Shown here: positions 22,001 to 35,106 of the stretch, piece by piece
How the letters are laid out: every line of letters starts with the position of its first letter
How positions within the stretch are numbered: the first letter of the stretch is position 1
Assembly (NCBI GenBank): GCA_020698575.1
Contig: CM036254.1
Span: 26,998,526-27,062,525, forward strand
Direction of reading: 5' to 3'
Origin: Bostrychus sinensis
Lineage: Eukaryota > Chordata > Actinopteri > Gobiiformes > Eleotridae
DNA: 64,000 nt
The notes under the pieces: model-generated
Seen by the model: only the letters and a program-made list of their open reading frames with translations
Told to the model about the DNA's origin: nothing
Database searches by the model: none
Position numbers and translations under genes: made by a program

Positions 22001-24487
22001 TGAAAAAAAGGAATCAATACAAGTGGAATATTTTTCAATAATTTGTAAAAAATACTTTTTTTTTAGATTATTTTTAGGTAGATTATTTATTTATTTGTTT
22101 GTTTATTTATTTAAATTACAAATGTGTTTGTACTAATAAAGTCAGACAGTTAAATAATTGTTGAATAATTTATATAAAAAAAAATACAAGAAAAACACGA
22201 CAGAACAAGTTGGAAAATGTATGTTGTTATTTCTGGAGCTATACTTTAAAAGGGATTTGACACACTTTTGTTGAGCTATGCCGTGCTTGTGCTGAAATCA
22301 ATATTTATCACATAATTACACTTAAAACATTTTTATTGTGCTTAGGTCATTGACAGCTGGATTAGCCACTTGTCATTGTAAATGTTTGAGGCTACAGTAA
22401 AGTCAGTATCTCTGTCCACATCAGGGTAGGGGCTGTTTGGTCAGGCCTTTAAACAATGTTCTTGTCACTCAGAATAGCTCTACTTAAATTTGCGGTCCAA
22501 CCTGGCCTGACCCCTGTAACATACTGTAATTCATTTGGACCTCCGAGGCCTCCGTAGACAGGTGCAGTTTGATCCCTGACCCAAACAGGTGTTAGAAACC
22601 ATTAGCACAAAGAGGCTATGTTTGACTAAGAACAAATCACTCAGGGTGAGGTATTTTTGTAATTTGGGTCGTCTTCCTAAAAATATCAAAGTAATGAGGA
22701 ACTTTCCCGTGTGGCATATGGCAAGGAGCAAAACTGACCTAATGCACCAAATTAACCCAGAAAGTGGGTTCTCTCAAGTAAAGTTTATGGACAGTGGTGT
22801 CGACATTTCCATCTCACCAAGCAATAAAATACTTTTATAGTTAAGATTTATTATTTTTACTTTTTTTTCATGGGATTCACAAAGCAGGGTATTCATTATT
22901 TGTAATGCCATCACTTTTTCCAAAAACTAGGAACTCTGGTGTAGAGAAAATAATGTCCCAATTTTCATGAGCCAAATATATTCCGTCATTATACTTTAAC
23001 ATTTAGCTCACTGTGAACATAACTTCAGGGCACATAGGAACGCCACATCCTCTGCAAACTTGAATCAGAGATAAATGTAATTTAGCAAAAGTATTTTTCT
23101 TGAATTGCTCTTCTTCTTGTGGCTATTGGCATACAGACATTAATCAAGTAAACATTAAGGCAGGACAGACTAGATCATCCTTAAACACTGTTACCAGAAG
23201 TATGGAAATGCAGATCTCAACAAAAATATATTTTGTTAACATTGCTGCTCAAATAATAGCCAACTCTCAGTGTTGCGGAAGTACAGAATCCCAAAAAAGA
23301 AGGCATATAATTGAGACATGTGTTCATAACAAAAATGTTTCGTTTGAAGCCTGTACCCAAACAACACCTGCTTGTGAACCCAGGTGTTGGGTGGGAAAGT
23401 TTTTGAGCCTGTTGAAAATTGTACCTGTTTCCACTGAACAGCTAACATGCTATATTCAGGGCAAGTTAAGGTCCAGATTGTGGATTGTAACACAGTGCGA
23501 CCCAGCAACTTTGTCCAAACACTGTGACTTTCCCGCAGTTATAATAATTAGATTAATTGTTACCACCCCACATGTTTGAAAACATTTTGTTAGTTTTTGT
23601 AATTCTATCTAGACAGTATTTTAAAGTAAAAGATCTGATAACAGTGTCGGCTATTTTTATTGCCTCTGCTGCTTTTTACCTGTTAATTATAGATGAAAAA
23701 ATCTCAACTTTTATCACAACTTTTAAGAAAATCCCCCACAAAATCAGACATTTTAGCCCCAAACAATCACAAAAATGGCCCAGGAAATCCTGGAGGGACT
23801 GATTGTGCAGTACTGCTTGATCACACTGTGCGAGGGTTCACATGTTGCATTGTGGCTACGACTGAAGTTAGTTGGAACAAATTTCAGACTCATCATAGCG
23901 CCGATGATCAGGAAGCTACCACCGATTGCTATAGCGGTGTTTATGTGCGAGGAATAGTAAATAAATCAAAATGCAAACAAAAAAATGTGGTCACGTCTTG
24001 GGTTATAAACAGCTCTAGATGAGTGAATGACCTAAACGGCATTGCTTTTCTAATGTCCAGCCCTCACCTCGCAGCAGATCTCTGTGGTCAGATTCCTACT
24101 CTGTCTCCGATTCCTCTCCTCTCAGCCTCACATTCCGAGTAGGATGCTGTTTATTTAACCTGAGCCTTTGATGGAGAGTCTTATTGTTTCTGTACGGGAG
24201 CTGCTGAATATTTCCGTGTTAAAGCCATTGTTGTTTTTTCCTCTGACGCCTCAGTCTGAAATAGAAGAAGCAGGTCTGGCCAAGTCATTAAGCCCAGGCC
24301 TTGTTTTCTTCAGTATTTCTGGAGTCATGAGATCAGAGCACCTGGTGGCATGATTGTTCTATATTTATGATCTACAAGGGCAGTAATCACAGTATTAACC
24401 ATTACAACAGCAAAGTTTGTCTTGAGTCATTTTAGTACTTTTTGAGCTCCCAGTCCTTGTACGCAATGTTATGTTATTAGGCTTGTT
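22001..24487. other. Intronic DNA, mostly unassigned
   Basis: 22065-22115 is TTTA-rich low-complexity DNA. The longest open frame of the window (159 codons, 23100-23579) lies here, but has no recognisable motif. 23700-24010 resembles decayed transposon DNA with repeated ATCACAACTTTT-type phrases. 24040-24350 is pyrimidine-rich and non-repetitive, a weak regulatory candidate. Confidence 0.35.
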
Positions 24488-25306
24488 CATTACATTTTCA
24501 ACTAGTGGGTTCGGACACTAAAGTGAGTCATGGGCATGTTTTTATCAGGTTGTAAAGAAAATTGTATGCATGTTTTTATGAGGTCAATGTTAAGTTATAG
24601 ATAAGATTGAAAAAAGTGTGTCCCAGTGTGTTTTTTTCCTACAATACAGCTGCATTGATACACATTACCTTGTAACCAGTGGTATCATTTTCTAGGTAGT
24701 TTATATCAAACACATGGAAAAAACAATCAATATCAGAAATATCGATATTAGGAATTTGCATGTTAAATTAAAAAGAGATACGGCTTTTTGGATGTAATTT
24801 TTGTGTTTTCCATGAAATAAAATGTTGTATTCAACTTTGCTTTTCTCTCTGTCTGATAACACATTCAACCCTGGCTGCTGTGATACATTTGAGAGTAAAT
24901 TCTGGCAAAAAGTTGTTATACTGATCTGAAGATGTTGAATCATATCGAATCATTCCAAATTACTCAATATCGTTCTTGAATGGTATTGAAACAGTTCTAA
25001 TCGATATATATTGTATCATTGCAAAAACATATTGTTACACCCCTAGTCCCAGCATATTAAGTTAACATTTAGGGTTCCAGGCTAGTTCTGGATTTAGACC
25101 TGTTTTTTTTTTTTGGTTTATTTCTGGTTTAGGCAGAGTTTTATTTTGGACTTTGTCCTGGTATTATCCCGGGTTAGTTATGCATTTTTCTGGGTTATTT
25201 TGGTGCTCATTTAAACTTGGGTTAGTCAAGATAGAGTAATTTTAGTCCATTAAAGGTAATATTTAAAAAGCCAAATATTTTCTGTGGTATTACTTGAGAA
25301 CCACTG
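24488..25306 (+). mobile_element. Outer hAT-like element hosting a second insertion
   Basis: The left end CATTACATTTTCAACTAGTG with GTTCGGACACTAAAGTGAGT matches, with decay, the start of a fish hAT family (CAGTGGTTCTCAACTAGTGG type). The right end reads CAGTGGTTCTCAAGTAATAC on the other strand. The inner element 24627-25044 interrupts it. No target duplication remains visible. Confidence 0.5.
24627..25044 (+). mobile_element. hAT-like miniature element (GATACA-rich family), copy 1
   Basis: Interior and right end (CAAAAACATATTGTTACACC, then CCTA) are nearly the same as in the fuller copy at 44308-44773. The left inverted repeat is missing here. GTCCCAG occurs just left (24620-24626) and just right (25045-25051), which fits a 7-8 bp target duplication. 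Confidence 0.62.
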
Positions 25307-25313
25307 GTCTATG

Positions 25314-26084
25314 GCATTTTTCCAGTAACAAAAGTACTGCATATAACCATGTTGAAGAGACTTTTCATTGAAGCTCTTGTCAATAAATATTTACCCATAA
25401 TGAATTCAAACCAAGTGTGTGGTAACTTCATTAGGAGGCCTCCTCATATTTTCCTGGAGTGGTTGTTGATCAGTGCGGCTGTGTGTTGTTTGTGTCTAAG
25501 ATGCAAATGTAGCAGCAGAAGCAGCCGTCAAGTGTTACTCCTCCAGCGGCTGTGGCTCTGGTGTTAATTACTCCATCATTAGTCCACCCACTCACCATCG
25601 CACTCCTGAGGAAAATACAGACCTACACAACACTGAGAACAATATGATATTTGATCAAAACACCTGACATATAGGGCTAAGGGCTATCCACATTTGTACA
25701 CTTTAACAATGAACATAATTGTGTAATTCTTTATGGATGAAATGGTAAATAAATAATGATAATAATGATTTTCTCATATGCTGTTACTTGGCCTAAAGCA
25801 TTTATATATGACCTTTCTGTGATCCTAAAGAGCTGTGTCTTATAGCATTGTGGTGCAAATCTTTTCTAAATTGATTCTCTTTGGTGATAACACAAAAGTG
25901 TACGTCTAGAGCATGATTAGCATCTGAACCAGTGATTTATGAACATTGACACAATTGATTTGTTTTGTATTGTTGTGAATGTAATTTAAAAATGTATACT
26001 AGCTTAGGATCTAATGGATACTGTTGCCTAGCTGCATATTGCGTCTCAGTTTGTGTCAGTTTTATTTGTCATCCTTAAAATCAT
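25314..26084. other. Intronic DNA, no feature seen
   Basis: No repeat boundary or exon recognised. 25480-25560 is locally GC-rich (GCAGCAGAAGCAGCC). Confidence 0.4.
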
Positions 26085-26134
26085 TGTTACATGGTTAAAA
26101 TATCAAAAAGTTGATTTAGCATAATAGGGCACCT
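26085..26134 (-). mobile_element. piggyBac-like family B terminus (fragment)
   Basis: Ends GATTTAGCATAATAGGGCAC followed by TTAA at 26135-26138. On the other strand this matches the start of the complete family B element at 20216. The rest is missing. Confidence 0.55.
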
Positions 26135-26138
26135 TTAA

Positions 26139-27963
26139 GAGTTGTTATATTTCTCTGAACGTTTTACTTTATACAAGAGACTGTATGGAAATGGAAATGT
26201 ATGAATAATATACGGTCAGGCTCTAAAAATGTAGATGCTTTTCTAGGACACTTTTAAATAGTTCTTAGTTTTATGGTGAGATTGAAAATGTATTATGACT
26301 ATTAACCATAAAATCCTATTAATATAAAAAGGTTATATTTTATGTATTTGTTGTAGACAAACATGAAAGCTGTCATAGTATATCAAAGGCTGTCAGTTTC
26401 ACCTTTATAAGTGTACTCTTTAAAGCAAAATCTGTAAAATCTTTGGTACAATATTGGCAGCTGTGGTTACCAGAATTTTAGTGTGGATCTAAAAATCTGG
26501 TGACAATATTCATTCACCTTCATTTTTCTATTACATTAAAAGTGACTCATAAAGACAAGGCACAAAAAGTGTTTACTTTAATGTAAAAGTTTTAAACTGT
26601 CATCAGACTTTTATAGTACATTTCTGGCAACCCCAGCTGCCAATACTTTATCATAAATTTCAAAGATTTACTGACTACTAAACTAATGTTTATACATTAG
26701 TGGAAGGTAAAATAGGAGAGTAAAAAAACAGAAAACATATTGGGACAAAAAGAAGTATTAAAAAAAGTATTCTCTGCAACAACACAGCCATCTGTTTGTT
26801 TTGCTTGACCTTTGCTAGTACACAAAACTTTAAAACTATAGGCTTTAGCACTGTGCTGAATGGAAACAATTACAAGGAAAGAATGTGTTGATAAAATATT
26901 TACTCATGCAGACCGCTCTCTGGAGCAAAAGTTTATTAAAATATTGTTCTTGGGAAGTCAAACAGATGACAATAACAAACTATATAACTGGTACAGTATT
27001 GTTACAAACATAAGGGTGGGCTGGGGGCCACTCCCAAACAATTTCCCTTTTGTTTCTGAGGATTTTTCCAGTTTTCCAGCTTTACTGTTTGCATGTGTGG
27101 TCCCATTGACGCGTTATCACCTCTGAACTGTGGGTTATCTTTTGGTCTCCACTGACTGCAGTAAAGTTTCCACTGACAACAATACAGACCCTCCCCTCGT
27201 CCCAAAGGCTATGAATAGACCTGTCCCACCGATGTATCTTTGTCTAAGACTTCCGGTCCTGTCCTTACGATGTCTTTGGGAAAATATTCCCTCAGCCTTG
27301 TTTTAGTCTGACAGAGACAAATGTAGAAGCATGAATCAGGAACAGAGTGGACTTAAAAGGGTAAACCTCTGATACTTTTGGCAAATGATGGTCTTTTTAT
27401 TTGCTTTTATGTGCTTTTTGTAGCAATTGTCGCTCAGGGACAGACAGTGCTTTTCAAAGGTTGTTATGGCTACATTTGTTTTGTGTTAGAAGTACGGCAA
27501 ATGGTTTGAATTGGGGACTAAACTTTAGCCCAATTTATGCTATTTTCTCTTGATATTGTATCCGAAAATTCCATCTTGGTCAGCCTTGTGTCCCATTTAT
27601 ATTCAACAAACGAGACAGAAAAACAATAAACTTTTGACACTTGCAGTCTACATAACAGGCGCTGAAATCAAAAACCATTGAGCACATTTGTAACAAAAAA
27701 ACACAAATTAAACATTGTATACACAGCTTGTATTTGTGTGTTTGATGCACTGCAAACATTGTTATAAGACATTAATTGCAGACTTGTCCCATTTATGCAT
27801 CAATCACAGAAATATTAGTATTTTTCCATTGTGAGCTATGGGACCACACCAAAGTTGTTAAAATTCCGGTGATTGTAAAAAGAAAAGCCAATGTCCAGTG
27901 GGTGAGGGCAGAAAATGTCTGCTTAAAAACAGCACCCAGATTAATTATTGTAACCCTTTAGTA
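26139..27963. other. Intronic DNA, no feature seen
   Basis: About 1.8 kb without a supported gene or repeat; short open frames only. Confidence 0.45.
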
Positions 27964-28338
27964 CACTGGCGTCTAAACTGTTTTTCTCTTAGGGCCACAT
28001 GCAGAAAAATATACACATAATGGCCACTTAGCAGAGGTGAGAAATTTTTTACTCCCTAGGTCTCATTTGACTGTTTTTTTTTTTTTTTAGCTTCAGGGAT
28101 CTCCTCACATTTTCCAACTCAATATTTATCTGGGCTTGGGACCGGTACATAGTATTGATGATTTTTTTCAGTGTGCTGACCACACATTTTTATTTTATCT
28201 CTACCTTTATCCAGGTCTACCTCACAAAAATATGAAGCATTTTACCTCGTGATAAGAAATGCTACCTGTAGGCATTTGGGCCAACTGAGAATGAAGCCTG
28301 AGGGCCAACAGAAAATGGTCCATGGTCCGACACCCCTT
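27964..28338 (-). mobile_element. hAT-like miniature element with 8-bp target duplication
   Basis: The ends are CACTGGCGTCTAAACTG (left) and AAGGGGTGTCGGACC (right, other strand). Flanks CTTTAGTA (27956-27963) and CTTTAGGA (28339-28346) match at 7 of 8 positions, the length expected for hAT insertion. A retroelement-tail fragment lies inside (28092-28165). Confidence 0.7.
28092..28165 (-). repeat. Retroelement tail fragment inside a hAT-like element
   Basis: CTCACATTTTCCAACTCAAT, TTATCTGGGCTTGGGACCGG is the inverted form of the tail seen at 398 and 56428. Confidence 0.5.
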
Positions 28339-29667
28339 CTTTAGGATCACAATGGATACTTAGACTTTCATTTTTCCGAGCCTAAAGTAAAAGCTCCAAT
28401 TTTTCCATATTTTTTGTGTCTGCTTTTGGAGTTGGACCACACATGGCCAGCACATACTTAATGTGTTCTCTATAAAATAAAAGCCAGACCCGAAACAAAG
28501 ATGGATGCTTTCATATTCAATGGAAAGTCACTCAGTGGTGCTTTGCTACAGTGTTCCAACCTTTTACAATCATTTACTTGTATGCTCCTGGCTGGTAGTT
28601 TTTGTCAAATAAAATGTGTTGTATTAAACTGAATGTCATGACCATTTGGCTAGTTGTAGCTGCTCCCATCACATGGTTTATTGGTGGTCCTTTTTACTTT
28701 GTGGTCTAAGGAACGAAGAGTTTGGGCCTAACTGGACTATCTCAGTAGGCAACATGACCACATTGTAGCAAAAGTACTTTTTAAAATGCGAGCTGCAGTT
28801 TTGGAGATGCTCTGAGCCAGTTGTCTAGCAATCACAAGTTGGCCCTCAAATCCTTATGCTTGACCATTTTTCTTGCTTTACGTGTTGCCTAATGTATCCC
28901 ACCCATCAACAGCTGCTGTAATAAAGAGATACTCTGTGTTATTCATTTCAGCTGTCATAATGTTATGCCTGACTGGTGTATAAATGAAATAAACTGGATT
29001 TAGAGAACACTGTAAAACCTAATGCGTAAATAACTGTAACTCTAACATTCAAACTTTGCAGGCAATTTTCCCCAAATGTCCCCAAATGCTTGTACCTGCT
29101 TGAGTATCCAAGGCCAGCCCTGTCCTGTGATGCCTGTCCGCATTTAGGCTGAGCAGATGGTAGTAGCGCCTGTCCTCGCCCCGCTTCACAGACTTTTATA
29201 ACCCAACTTGGATCGGTGGAAGGCTGGTTAGGACACGAGAGAAATGTCTACTGAAAAGAAGTGCCTTCATCACCTGCTAATCCTCCTCGTTTGGCTTTTA
29301 TAGGTATTTGCTTTGTCGGTTCACCAGATGGAAACCTTGTTAAATTGTGTAAGAGAGAGTTTGTAGAGGCGTATGAAGTTTCCATATTAAATGCATCTTA
29401 ACCAGCATAGTGAACACACTGAGGAGTTATTGCAAAAAGCTTATAAAGCCGCTCAGGACCGGTTTACAAGGCATGGTATGGCATCTTGTAAGATAAGAAA
29501 AATATTACTGACACATTTGAGATTCTTATGATTGAGATAAAGGGTTCACAGTCATTGGTTGTTGCCCAATTGCAAGGATCCTTCCCCCTCAGGCTGCTTG
29601 GAGGTGTGTCCTTTGTTGTCAGCCTCTCCGAAGTGAAGCTGAGTGTCCTGCTAACACTGCATGTCAC
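28339..29667. other. Intronic DNA, no feature seen
   Basis: No supported gene or repeat. 29130-29350 is somewhat less AT-rich, of unknown meaning. Confidence 0.4.
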
Positions 29668-29875
29668 ATTAAGGTTAAGGTTAAGATATAACTTATTGTC
29701 CCAGTAGCGAGATTCATTCTCTGCATTCAGTCCATCCCTCAATGCCACTGGGGCAACCTGTCAGGAACCCACCCAGACACAGGGAGAACATGCAAACTCC
29801 ACACAGAAAGGCCCCACACAGTCCAGGAACTGAACCTGGGACCTTGTTGCTGTGAGGCGAGAGTGCTGCCATTAT
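29668..29875 (-). repeat. SINE-like element, inverted, same family as 12895-13125
   Basis: AAGATATAACTTATTGTCCC (inverted GGGACAATAA tail) is followed by CACCCAGACACAGGGAGAAC, ATGCAAACTCCACACAGAAA, GAACTGAACCTGGGACC and TGCTGTGAGGCGAGAGTGC. This is the opposite-strand form of the repeat at 12895-13125, extended further into its head. Confidence 0.6.
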
Positions 29876-29914
29876 CAAATCATGTACATTTAAAAACCAG
29901 TCCTGTTGGACTAT

Positions 29915-30170
29915 TTCAGTGGGGTCCGGGGCCCCCTTTTAGGCCGCAAAGGTACTGCAGGCGGCCACCAGAGGTTGTCTACTTTAAGTACATAAAAAGA
30001 AATTGAGCTGGAAATGAATTACATTTAAGTACTTTAAAAATATCACTTTAAAACATTTTTTACCCCAAGTAGGTGTTTTTTGTAATGTTTTTTTTTTCTT
30101 CATTAATTTAACAATAAATTAACGGGGCCGCAACGCTCTTGACTTTGGGAAAGGGTGGACTATTTAAACT
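29915..30170. mobile_element. Possible decayed hAT-like element
   Basis: CAGTGGGGTCCGGGGCC at the left and GGGGCCGCAACGCTCTTGAC near the right have the look of hAT-like termini with GGCCGC motifs. The ends do not pair well. Low certainty. Confidence 0.3.
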
Positions 30171-30479
30171 GTTACCCTCATCAGTACCTTGTAAAGTAGT
30201 CATCCTAACAGGCTTATTGACTATTGGATGGCTGTCAAGCTCATAGGGCTATTTCCTGCTGTGAAGTCAATATGGGGCCATATAGAAAACATTGAACATT
30301 AAAGTATTGTTACACTGTTTGTGTTAAAGGGAGTATCACACTAATCTTTGTTTAAATCTGCTCTTATGGCTGTCATATTTTAGCCAATAAAGTGTGTCTG
30401 TAAGAGAAAGCAGTGGTTTAATGGAAGTTTGTCTTTTCTACTGCACAGTCAGACAAAACCAACCGCTTTTGTTTCCTTC

Positions 30480-30560
30480 AAGGGTCGGCACAGCAAATCA
30501 TCTGCGCTCCCCATTTATCCAGGCTTGGGACTGGCACAAAAAGTACTCTAGCTGGTGACA
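30480..30560 (-). repeat. Retroelement tail fragment
   Basis: AGGGTCGGCACAGCAAATC, CCATTTATCCAGGCTTGGGA and CTGGCACAAAAAGTACTCT match the inverted common fish retroelement tail. Confidence 0.55.
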
Positions 30561-32245
30561 TCATGCCTAGATTTTCTTAACCTTAAATCAAACATGCAAA
30601 AAAATTGTTGTGTATTTTAATGTTCTTGGATCAACTCTTATAGACCCTTTAAATGGGCCTCTTAGTGAACTGTGTTGTTAATGTTTGTCTTATCCATACC
30701 ACAAGGATGTCTGGACACTAAAGCTGAATACCTAGACAAAGTGAGTGTCTTAATGCAGCTTGTGATTGGCTGACGACAGATTAAAAGCACTGTGGGATGG
30801 ATAGGGACAGGTGTCTGGAGATACAGGCCTGACCCTGGCTTTTCCTGAGCCTCATCTGTTTGTCTTCTTTCAGAAAATAAGAACAGGACATTGGACATTA
30901 GTCAGCGTTAGGACACTGTCTCCTGTAATACAAACAGTCTTCCTTTGTGTATGACAGAAAAATATGAAAGAATCAAAGGTGATACTGTACACACATAATT
31001 CACTTGGTGTTTTAGCAGAAAGACTAATGCTTCTAACAGGACAAGCCTTTATGTTGCTTTGACAATATGTTTAAAATGGTTGACAAGTTTCTTAATACTT
31101 CTCATGGTAATGAATCATCTTTGCACATTGGCGTCCTGCCTTAGTTATGTACCACAGTTGCTCACTATGGAAGACAAAAATCAAACAAACAATGTATAGG
31201 CAGGTATGGGCAAGTCTGGAACATAATGCTGTTTTCATATACACGTAGAGGCACATGATAGTAGACACATGAATGCAAAAGCGCAGTGGTAAATGTTAGA
31301 TGTTTGGCAGTGTTGGCCCTAAATAGTCTGGAAAAATTGTATCCAAATATGTTGCCAACTATATTAGCCTATGGTACCACGTTAGCTCTTTGATATTGAC
31401 ATCTGTTCTGCGTCAGTAATGCAGTTATGCTTGTCCAAAAACAGTCACATTTCCTTTGATCTATATTTTGTGAATCACATGGAGAACAGGCTGACCTGAA
31501 CTGCAGGAAGCATGAGTGCTATTTCTGAATGTTGTTTTAATGGCTCCACATGAAAATGAAAACTGTGGATGCTGCAGATAGTAGTAGTAGTAGTAATGTT
31601 ACAGAGTTTTACAATAGTTTCATAGATTGGTTTTGGTTGTTCACAAGCCTTTTCTGTTTGTCTGGTCTTGTTAGTGGTGTAATAAGTGTAATAAGTATAT
31701 CACATAAACACTAACTTAGCTTTACATTATAGTCTTAAATTTCCCAAAATATGTATCCTTAAAGGCACTTTGATAGAAGGAATGGTCCTCCTTCAAAGAC
31801 CTAGATCTTCCAGTTTACTAGATAAGGTTGTGGGTCTATATTACCTCACATGATGAAATGAATTTTAAAATACATGTGCCATAAATGTTGTAAATGTAGT
31901 CAAATTTACTTCATATCATCATATTTATACATGACCATATCCATTTTTGTGTAATGTCTTAATAGCTTGGAGTTCCCATTTAAATTCAACATGATATAAA
32001 ATGAATATTTGTGTAAGCCAGCTGAAGTGAGTTCTGTACTAGCCAAGGGGCACGTTATATTTGAGTTTGCCTTCACTTTAGTGATAAACAAAAGCTTGTT
32101 TTTAGTTTCAAGTGTTGTTTTTTTGAGTGAATTTTTACATCTGCAGCCACGAGATTAAACCACACTTTGTCTGTGAATTCCTGTTGATGTGCCTTTGGGG
32201 ATGACTCCTTATCCTGTGAGATGTTTCCAATTCAGCAAAGAAAAT
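30561..32245. other. Intronic DNA, no feature seen
   Basis: One short AGT-trinucleotide run at about 31580-31596. No gene or complete repeat supported. Confidence 0.45.
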
Positions 32246-32530
32246 ACAGTACTGTGTAAAAGTCTTAGACAGGCTTTAAAAAGTAAAAAGTATATTCATG
32301 TCCAAAAATACACACAATTAAAATAACTCAAACTCGAAGATCATTTAGTTCATGGGTAAATGTTCTTTCCATTGAGTCACAAAACCCTTTTATCTCACAA
32401 TGGTAAAGAATCTTCTAACTAGTGAAGTCTGTATTTTTTTTGCCTGTATCTCAAAATGGTACAAAATCCCTTAAAACACTCCTGGATTTCAACAGTGATC
32501 TGGATGCACACCAAAATTACTACCTGACCC
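32246..32530 (+). mobile_element. Tc1-like transposon fragment
   Basis: Begins with TACAGTACTGTGTAAAAGTC, a close match to fish Tc1-like termini (CAGTACTGTGCAAAAGTCTT). Further in, GGTAAAGAATCTTCTAAC and CCTGGATTTCAACAGTGATC resemble another high-copy fish repeat segment. No transposase remains. A similar terminus starts at 58858. Confidence 0.5.
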
Positions 32531-35106
32531 CTCAGCTTTAGAGCATTCTGAAATAAAACAATGAATCATTTCATAGGACAATGGTTTCCTCTGGGCCCAA
32601 AGTGTTTGTCTTTATTCAGGTGGAAAACAAACAGTCTGTGTTGTGATGGCTGCCCACGTCTGGCTCCCACTCACACTGATGAAGCTATTCATGTTGAAGG
32701 GTCAGGATATTTTTTGGACGGGACTCTTGTCATGTTTAGGGATATGTGCCAAACACATTTTAAAGACAAAATGGGTACTGTGTAAAATAGTGTGGGAAAC
32801 AGATGCATATTATTTTATTTTTGTTTAGATGTTGTTGGCAATAGTGTAACCACCTACCAAAGTATCCCTGCATTAGCTCCTATCAGAGAAACATTGGCAC
32901 AGAATCCTGCCATAGTGGTCACTGCAGGGGGTCATAAACTTTGTGCTAGTCCCAAGTGAATGATTTTTATGTCATATTCTAGGTTTGATTGCAACTTAAA
33001 TATTGAGTCCATGTTCCGTTTTCTATTTGGCCTATTTCATTTTGGTGTCACTTTATTCACAGACTGTCCAACCTATAGTCCAACTAGTCCAACCCTCATC
33101 TCCTCAGCCCTATTTCTGTCCTTTTAACTCGGACACTTCTTTCTTAACCTGGATTCGTTCTGCTCCCCAAGTGGCCGTAACCATGACACACTTAGCCTGG
33201 CACACTTTCATTTGAAATATAGGCCATAACCTGATTTCTATACAAACCAAAGCCCAAACTCATTTACGTTTTTTGAAAACCACCAAATTAATAACTAAGA
33301 ACAATAATTTAGTAAATCTACTGAAATACATCAAAATATTTGCCTTTCTTAAAGTCATTTGTGTGTGATGAGAGCTGTTGTCAACTATTCAGGTCATGTT
33401 TAAATGGTCTGAGCTACAAGAGATACACAGATAAACACCATTTTGTAATTAACTTCAGAGATGCTTTGGAAGAAAAAATAGAATCTTTGACAAGGCCAAA
33501 AAAAGTCATTCCAGGTTGGATGCTCACTGTCACACACTGTCACATGTTTTAGGAAAACTAGCTGAAAACCAGTTAGGACTTTAAAATTCAGGTTCACTTG
33601 TAAATATCTTTAGTTCACACACAGGCCATTTTAAGGACAGACTGTTTTCTTGGCAAAAGTATTTTTTTTGGTCTCTCACATAAGTTTTTACCCACCACAG
33701 TAAATGCCTATTCTTTGCGTGTCTAATGAATCTGCAGTGACCTTAGATTTGCCCTTTGGCAAATGGTTGTTTCCATTAATTTAATGGAAATGGGAGTTTT
33801 GACTCTCTGAGGCTGTTATAGTTTGTCAGTTTGATAAATATTTAAAATAGAGGTTTTTGTTAAACAGCCATTGATAATTGTGTCTTGAGTTGTCAAAGTG
33901 GTTTCTTTGTCTGGTGACTCCTGGTCCTCACTAGATTCCCGTCTAAGGGTCCGGCTTGTGGTGGTTTGGGACTCCCTTTAGTCCCCTTTTTGGCTCTGAT
34001 TCAGTCCTGGGCACTGTTGTGTTGTGGAAATCCAGTGACTCCCGCTCTACTGTTTATTTTGGAAGTCCAGTTTTTTGGCTCAGTTTGAAGGTCACAGCAG
34101 AGATGGTCCTGATTTGGACATATTATAGACTTTAGTTTGCCCTGATTTGGACTTGGTCTTGGCTTTGAGCACGACTTCTGATCCCTGTGACAGAAATGGG
34201 ATTTTCTGAGACATTTGAAGTAGGTCCTGGCTCAAATGGAAACAGCCCCCTCCCTAGTGTCATAGAAAAAAAAAAAAAAGAAAAATACAGTTGAAATTTC
34301 AGACTCTTTGTATGTCTTCCCAGCGCCGTAATATCAAGCATTTTGACAGTCCTAATGCCTCAGAGAAAACTTGAAAAAGATCCCTGTAATCTAGTTTTAA
34401 CCCAGTGTTAATTTCCCCACTCTCCCTATTTGGCCTCCAACCCACAGCAGGATAGAGCCAATTAGATCCCTCTCTGTCCCGGGCCTGAAAGCCTACAGGT
34501 CTGTGAAATGGGCGTCACACCGACCCACTGTTTGTCCTGCCACAGTGCAAACAGGATGCAGTGTGCAGGACAGTGCTGTGTGATAAGGACACACAGGGAA
34601 AAGACCAACAAGGAGACATGGATAGAAATAGCTTTAGACCCTTGATGCACTCATGATTAACAGCAGCGGCAGAGCCTTTTTTTGAATAGGAAGTACAAGG
34701 GAAATCCATTTGGGGCCATAGACTTAGTGCTACTCTTCTGACTCCAGCCATATCCTGTTTGTATTCACATTATTCTGATATGTACAGAATTAGAAATATG
34801 CTTGGAAGGCATTAGTTGTGTTTCCATTGAACATAGCATAAATTTACAACTTGTCAAATGTGGTGTTCAGATGATACACCTCTGTCATGAGACGATATGC
34901 CGCTACAATTCTTATTGTATTGGGATTATTATGCATGATGTCACAAATTAATCAAAAGTATTGATTTTAGGCAAAAGTATTGTTACTTCTAAATTTTTCT
35001 TCCAGCCATATAGGTGTTGACAGTATAAATAATGTCAGTGGTGAGGCTCAAAATTTATTTACAGCACATTTAGAAACCAACAGATGCCAAATACTGTACA
35101 GGTGAC
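32531..35106. other. Intronic DNA with loose internal repetition
   Basis: 33900-34240 contains several GGTCCTGATTTGGAC/ACTTGGTC-like phrases that may be a very decayed tandem array. Similar phrasing occurs at 25063-25240. 34390-34560 is GC-richer and non-repetitive. No exon supported. Confidence 0.35.

Noticed and set aside
23100..23579. 159-codon open frame, the longest in the window
   Set aside because: No recognisable domain, no splice or promoter signal, ordinary intronic composition, and it lies inside INPP5A intron 1. Most likely chance.
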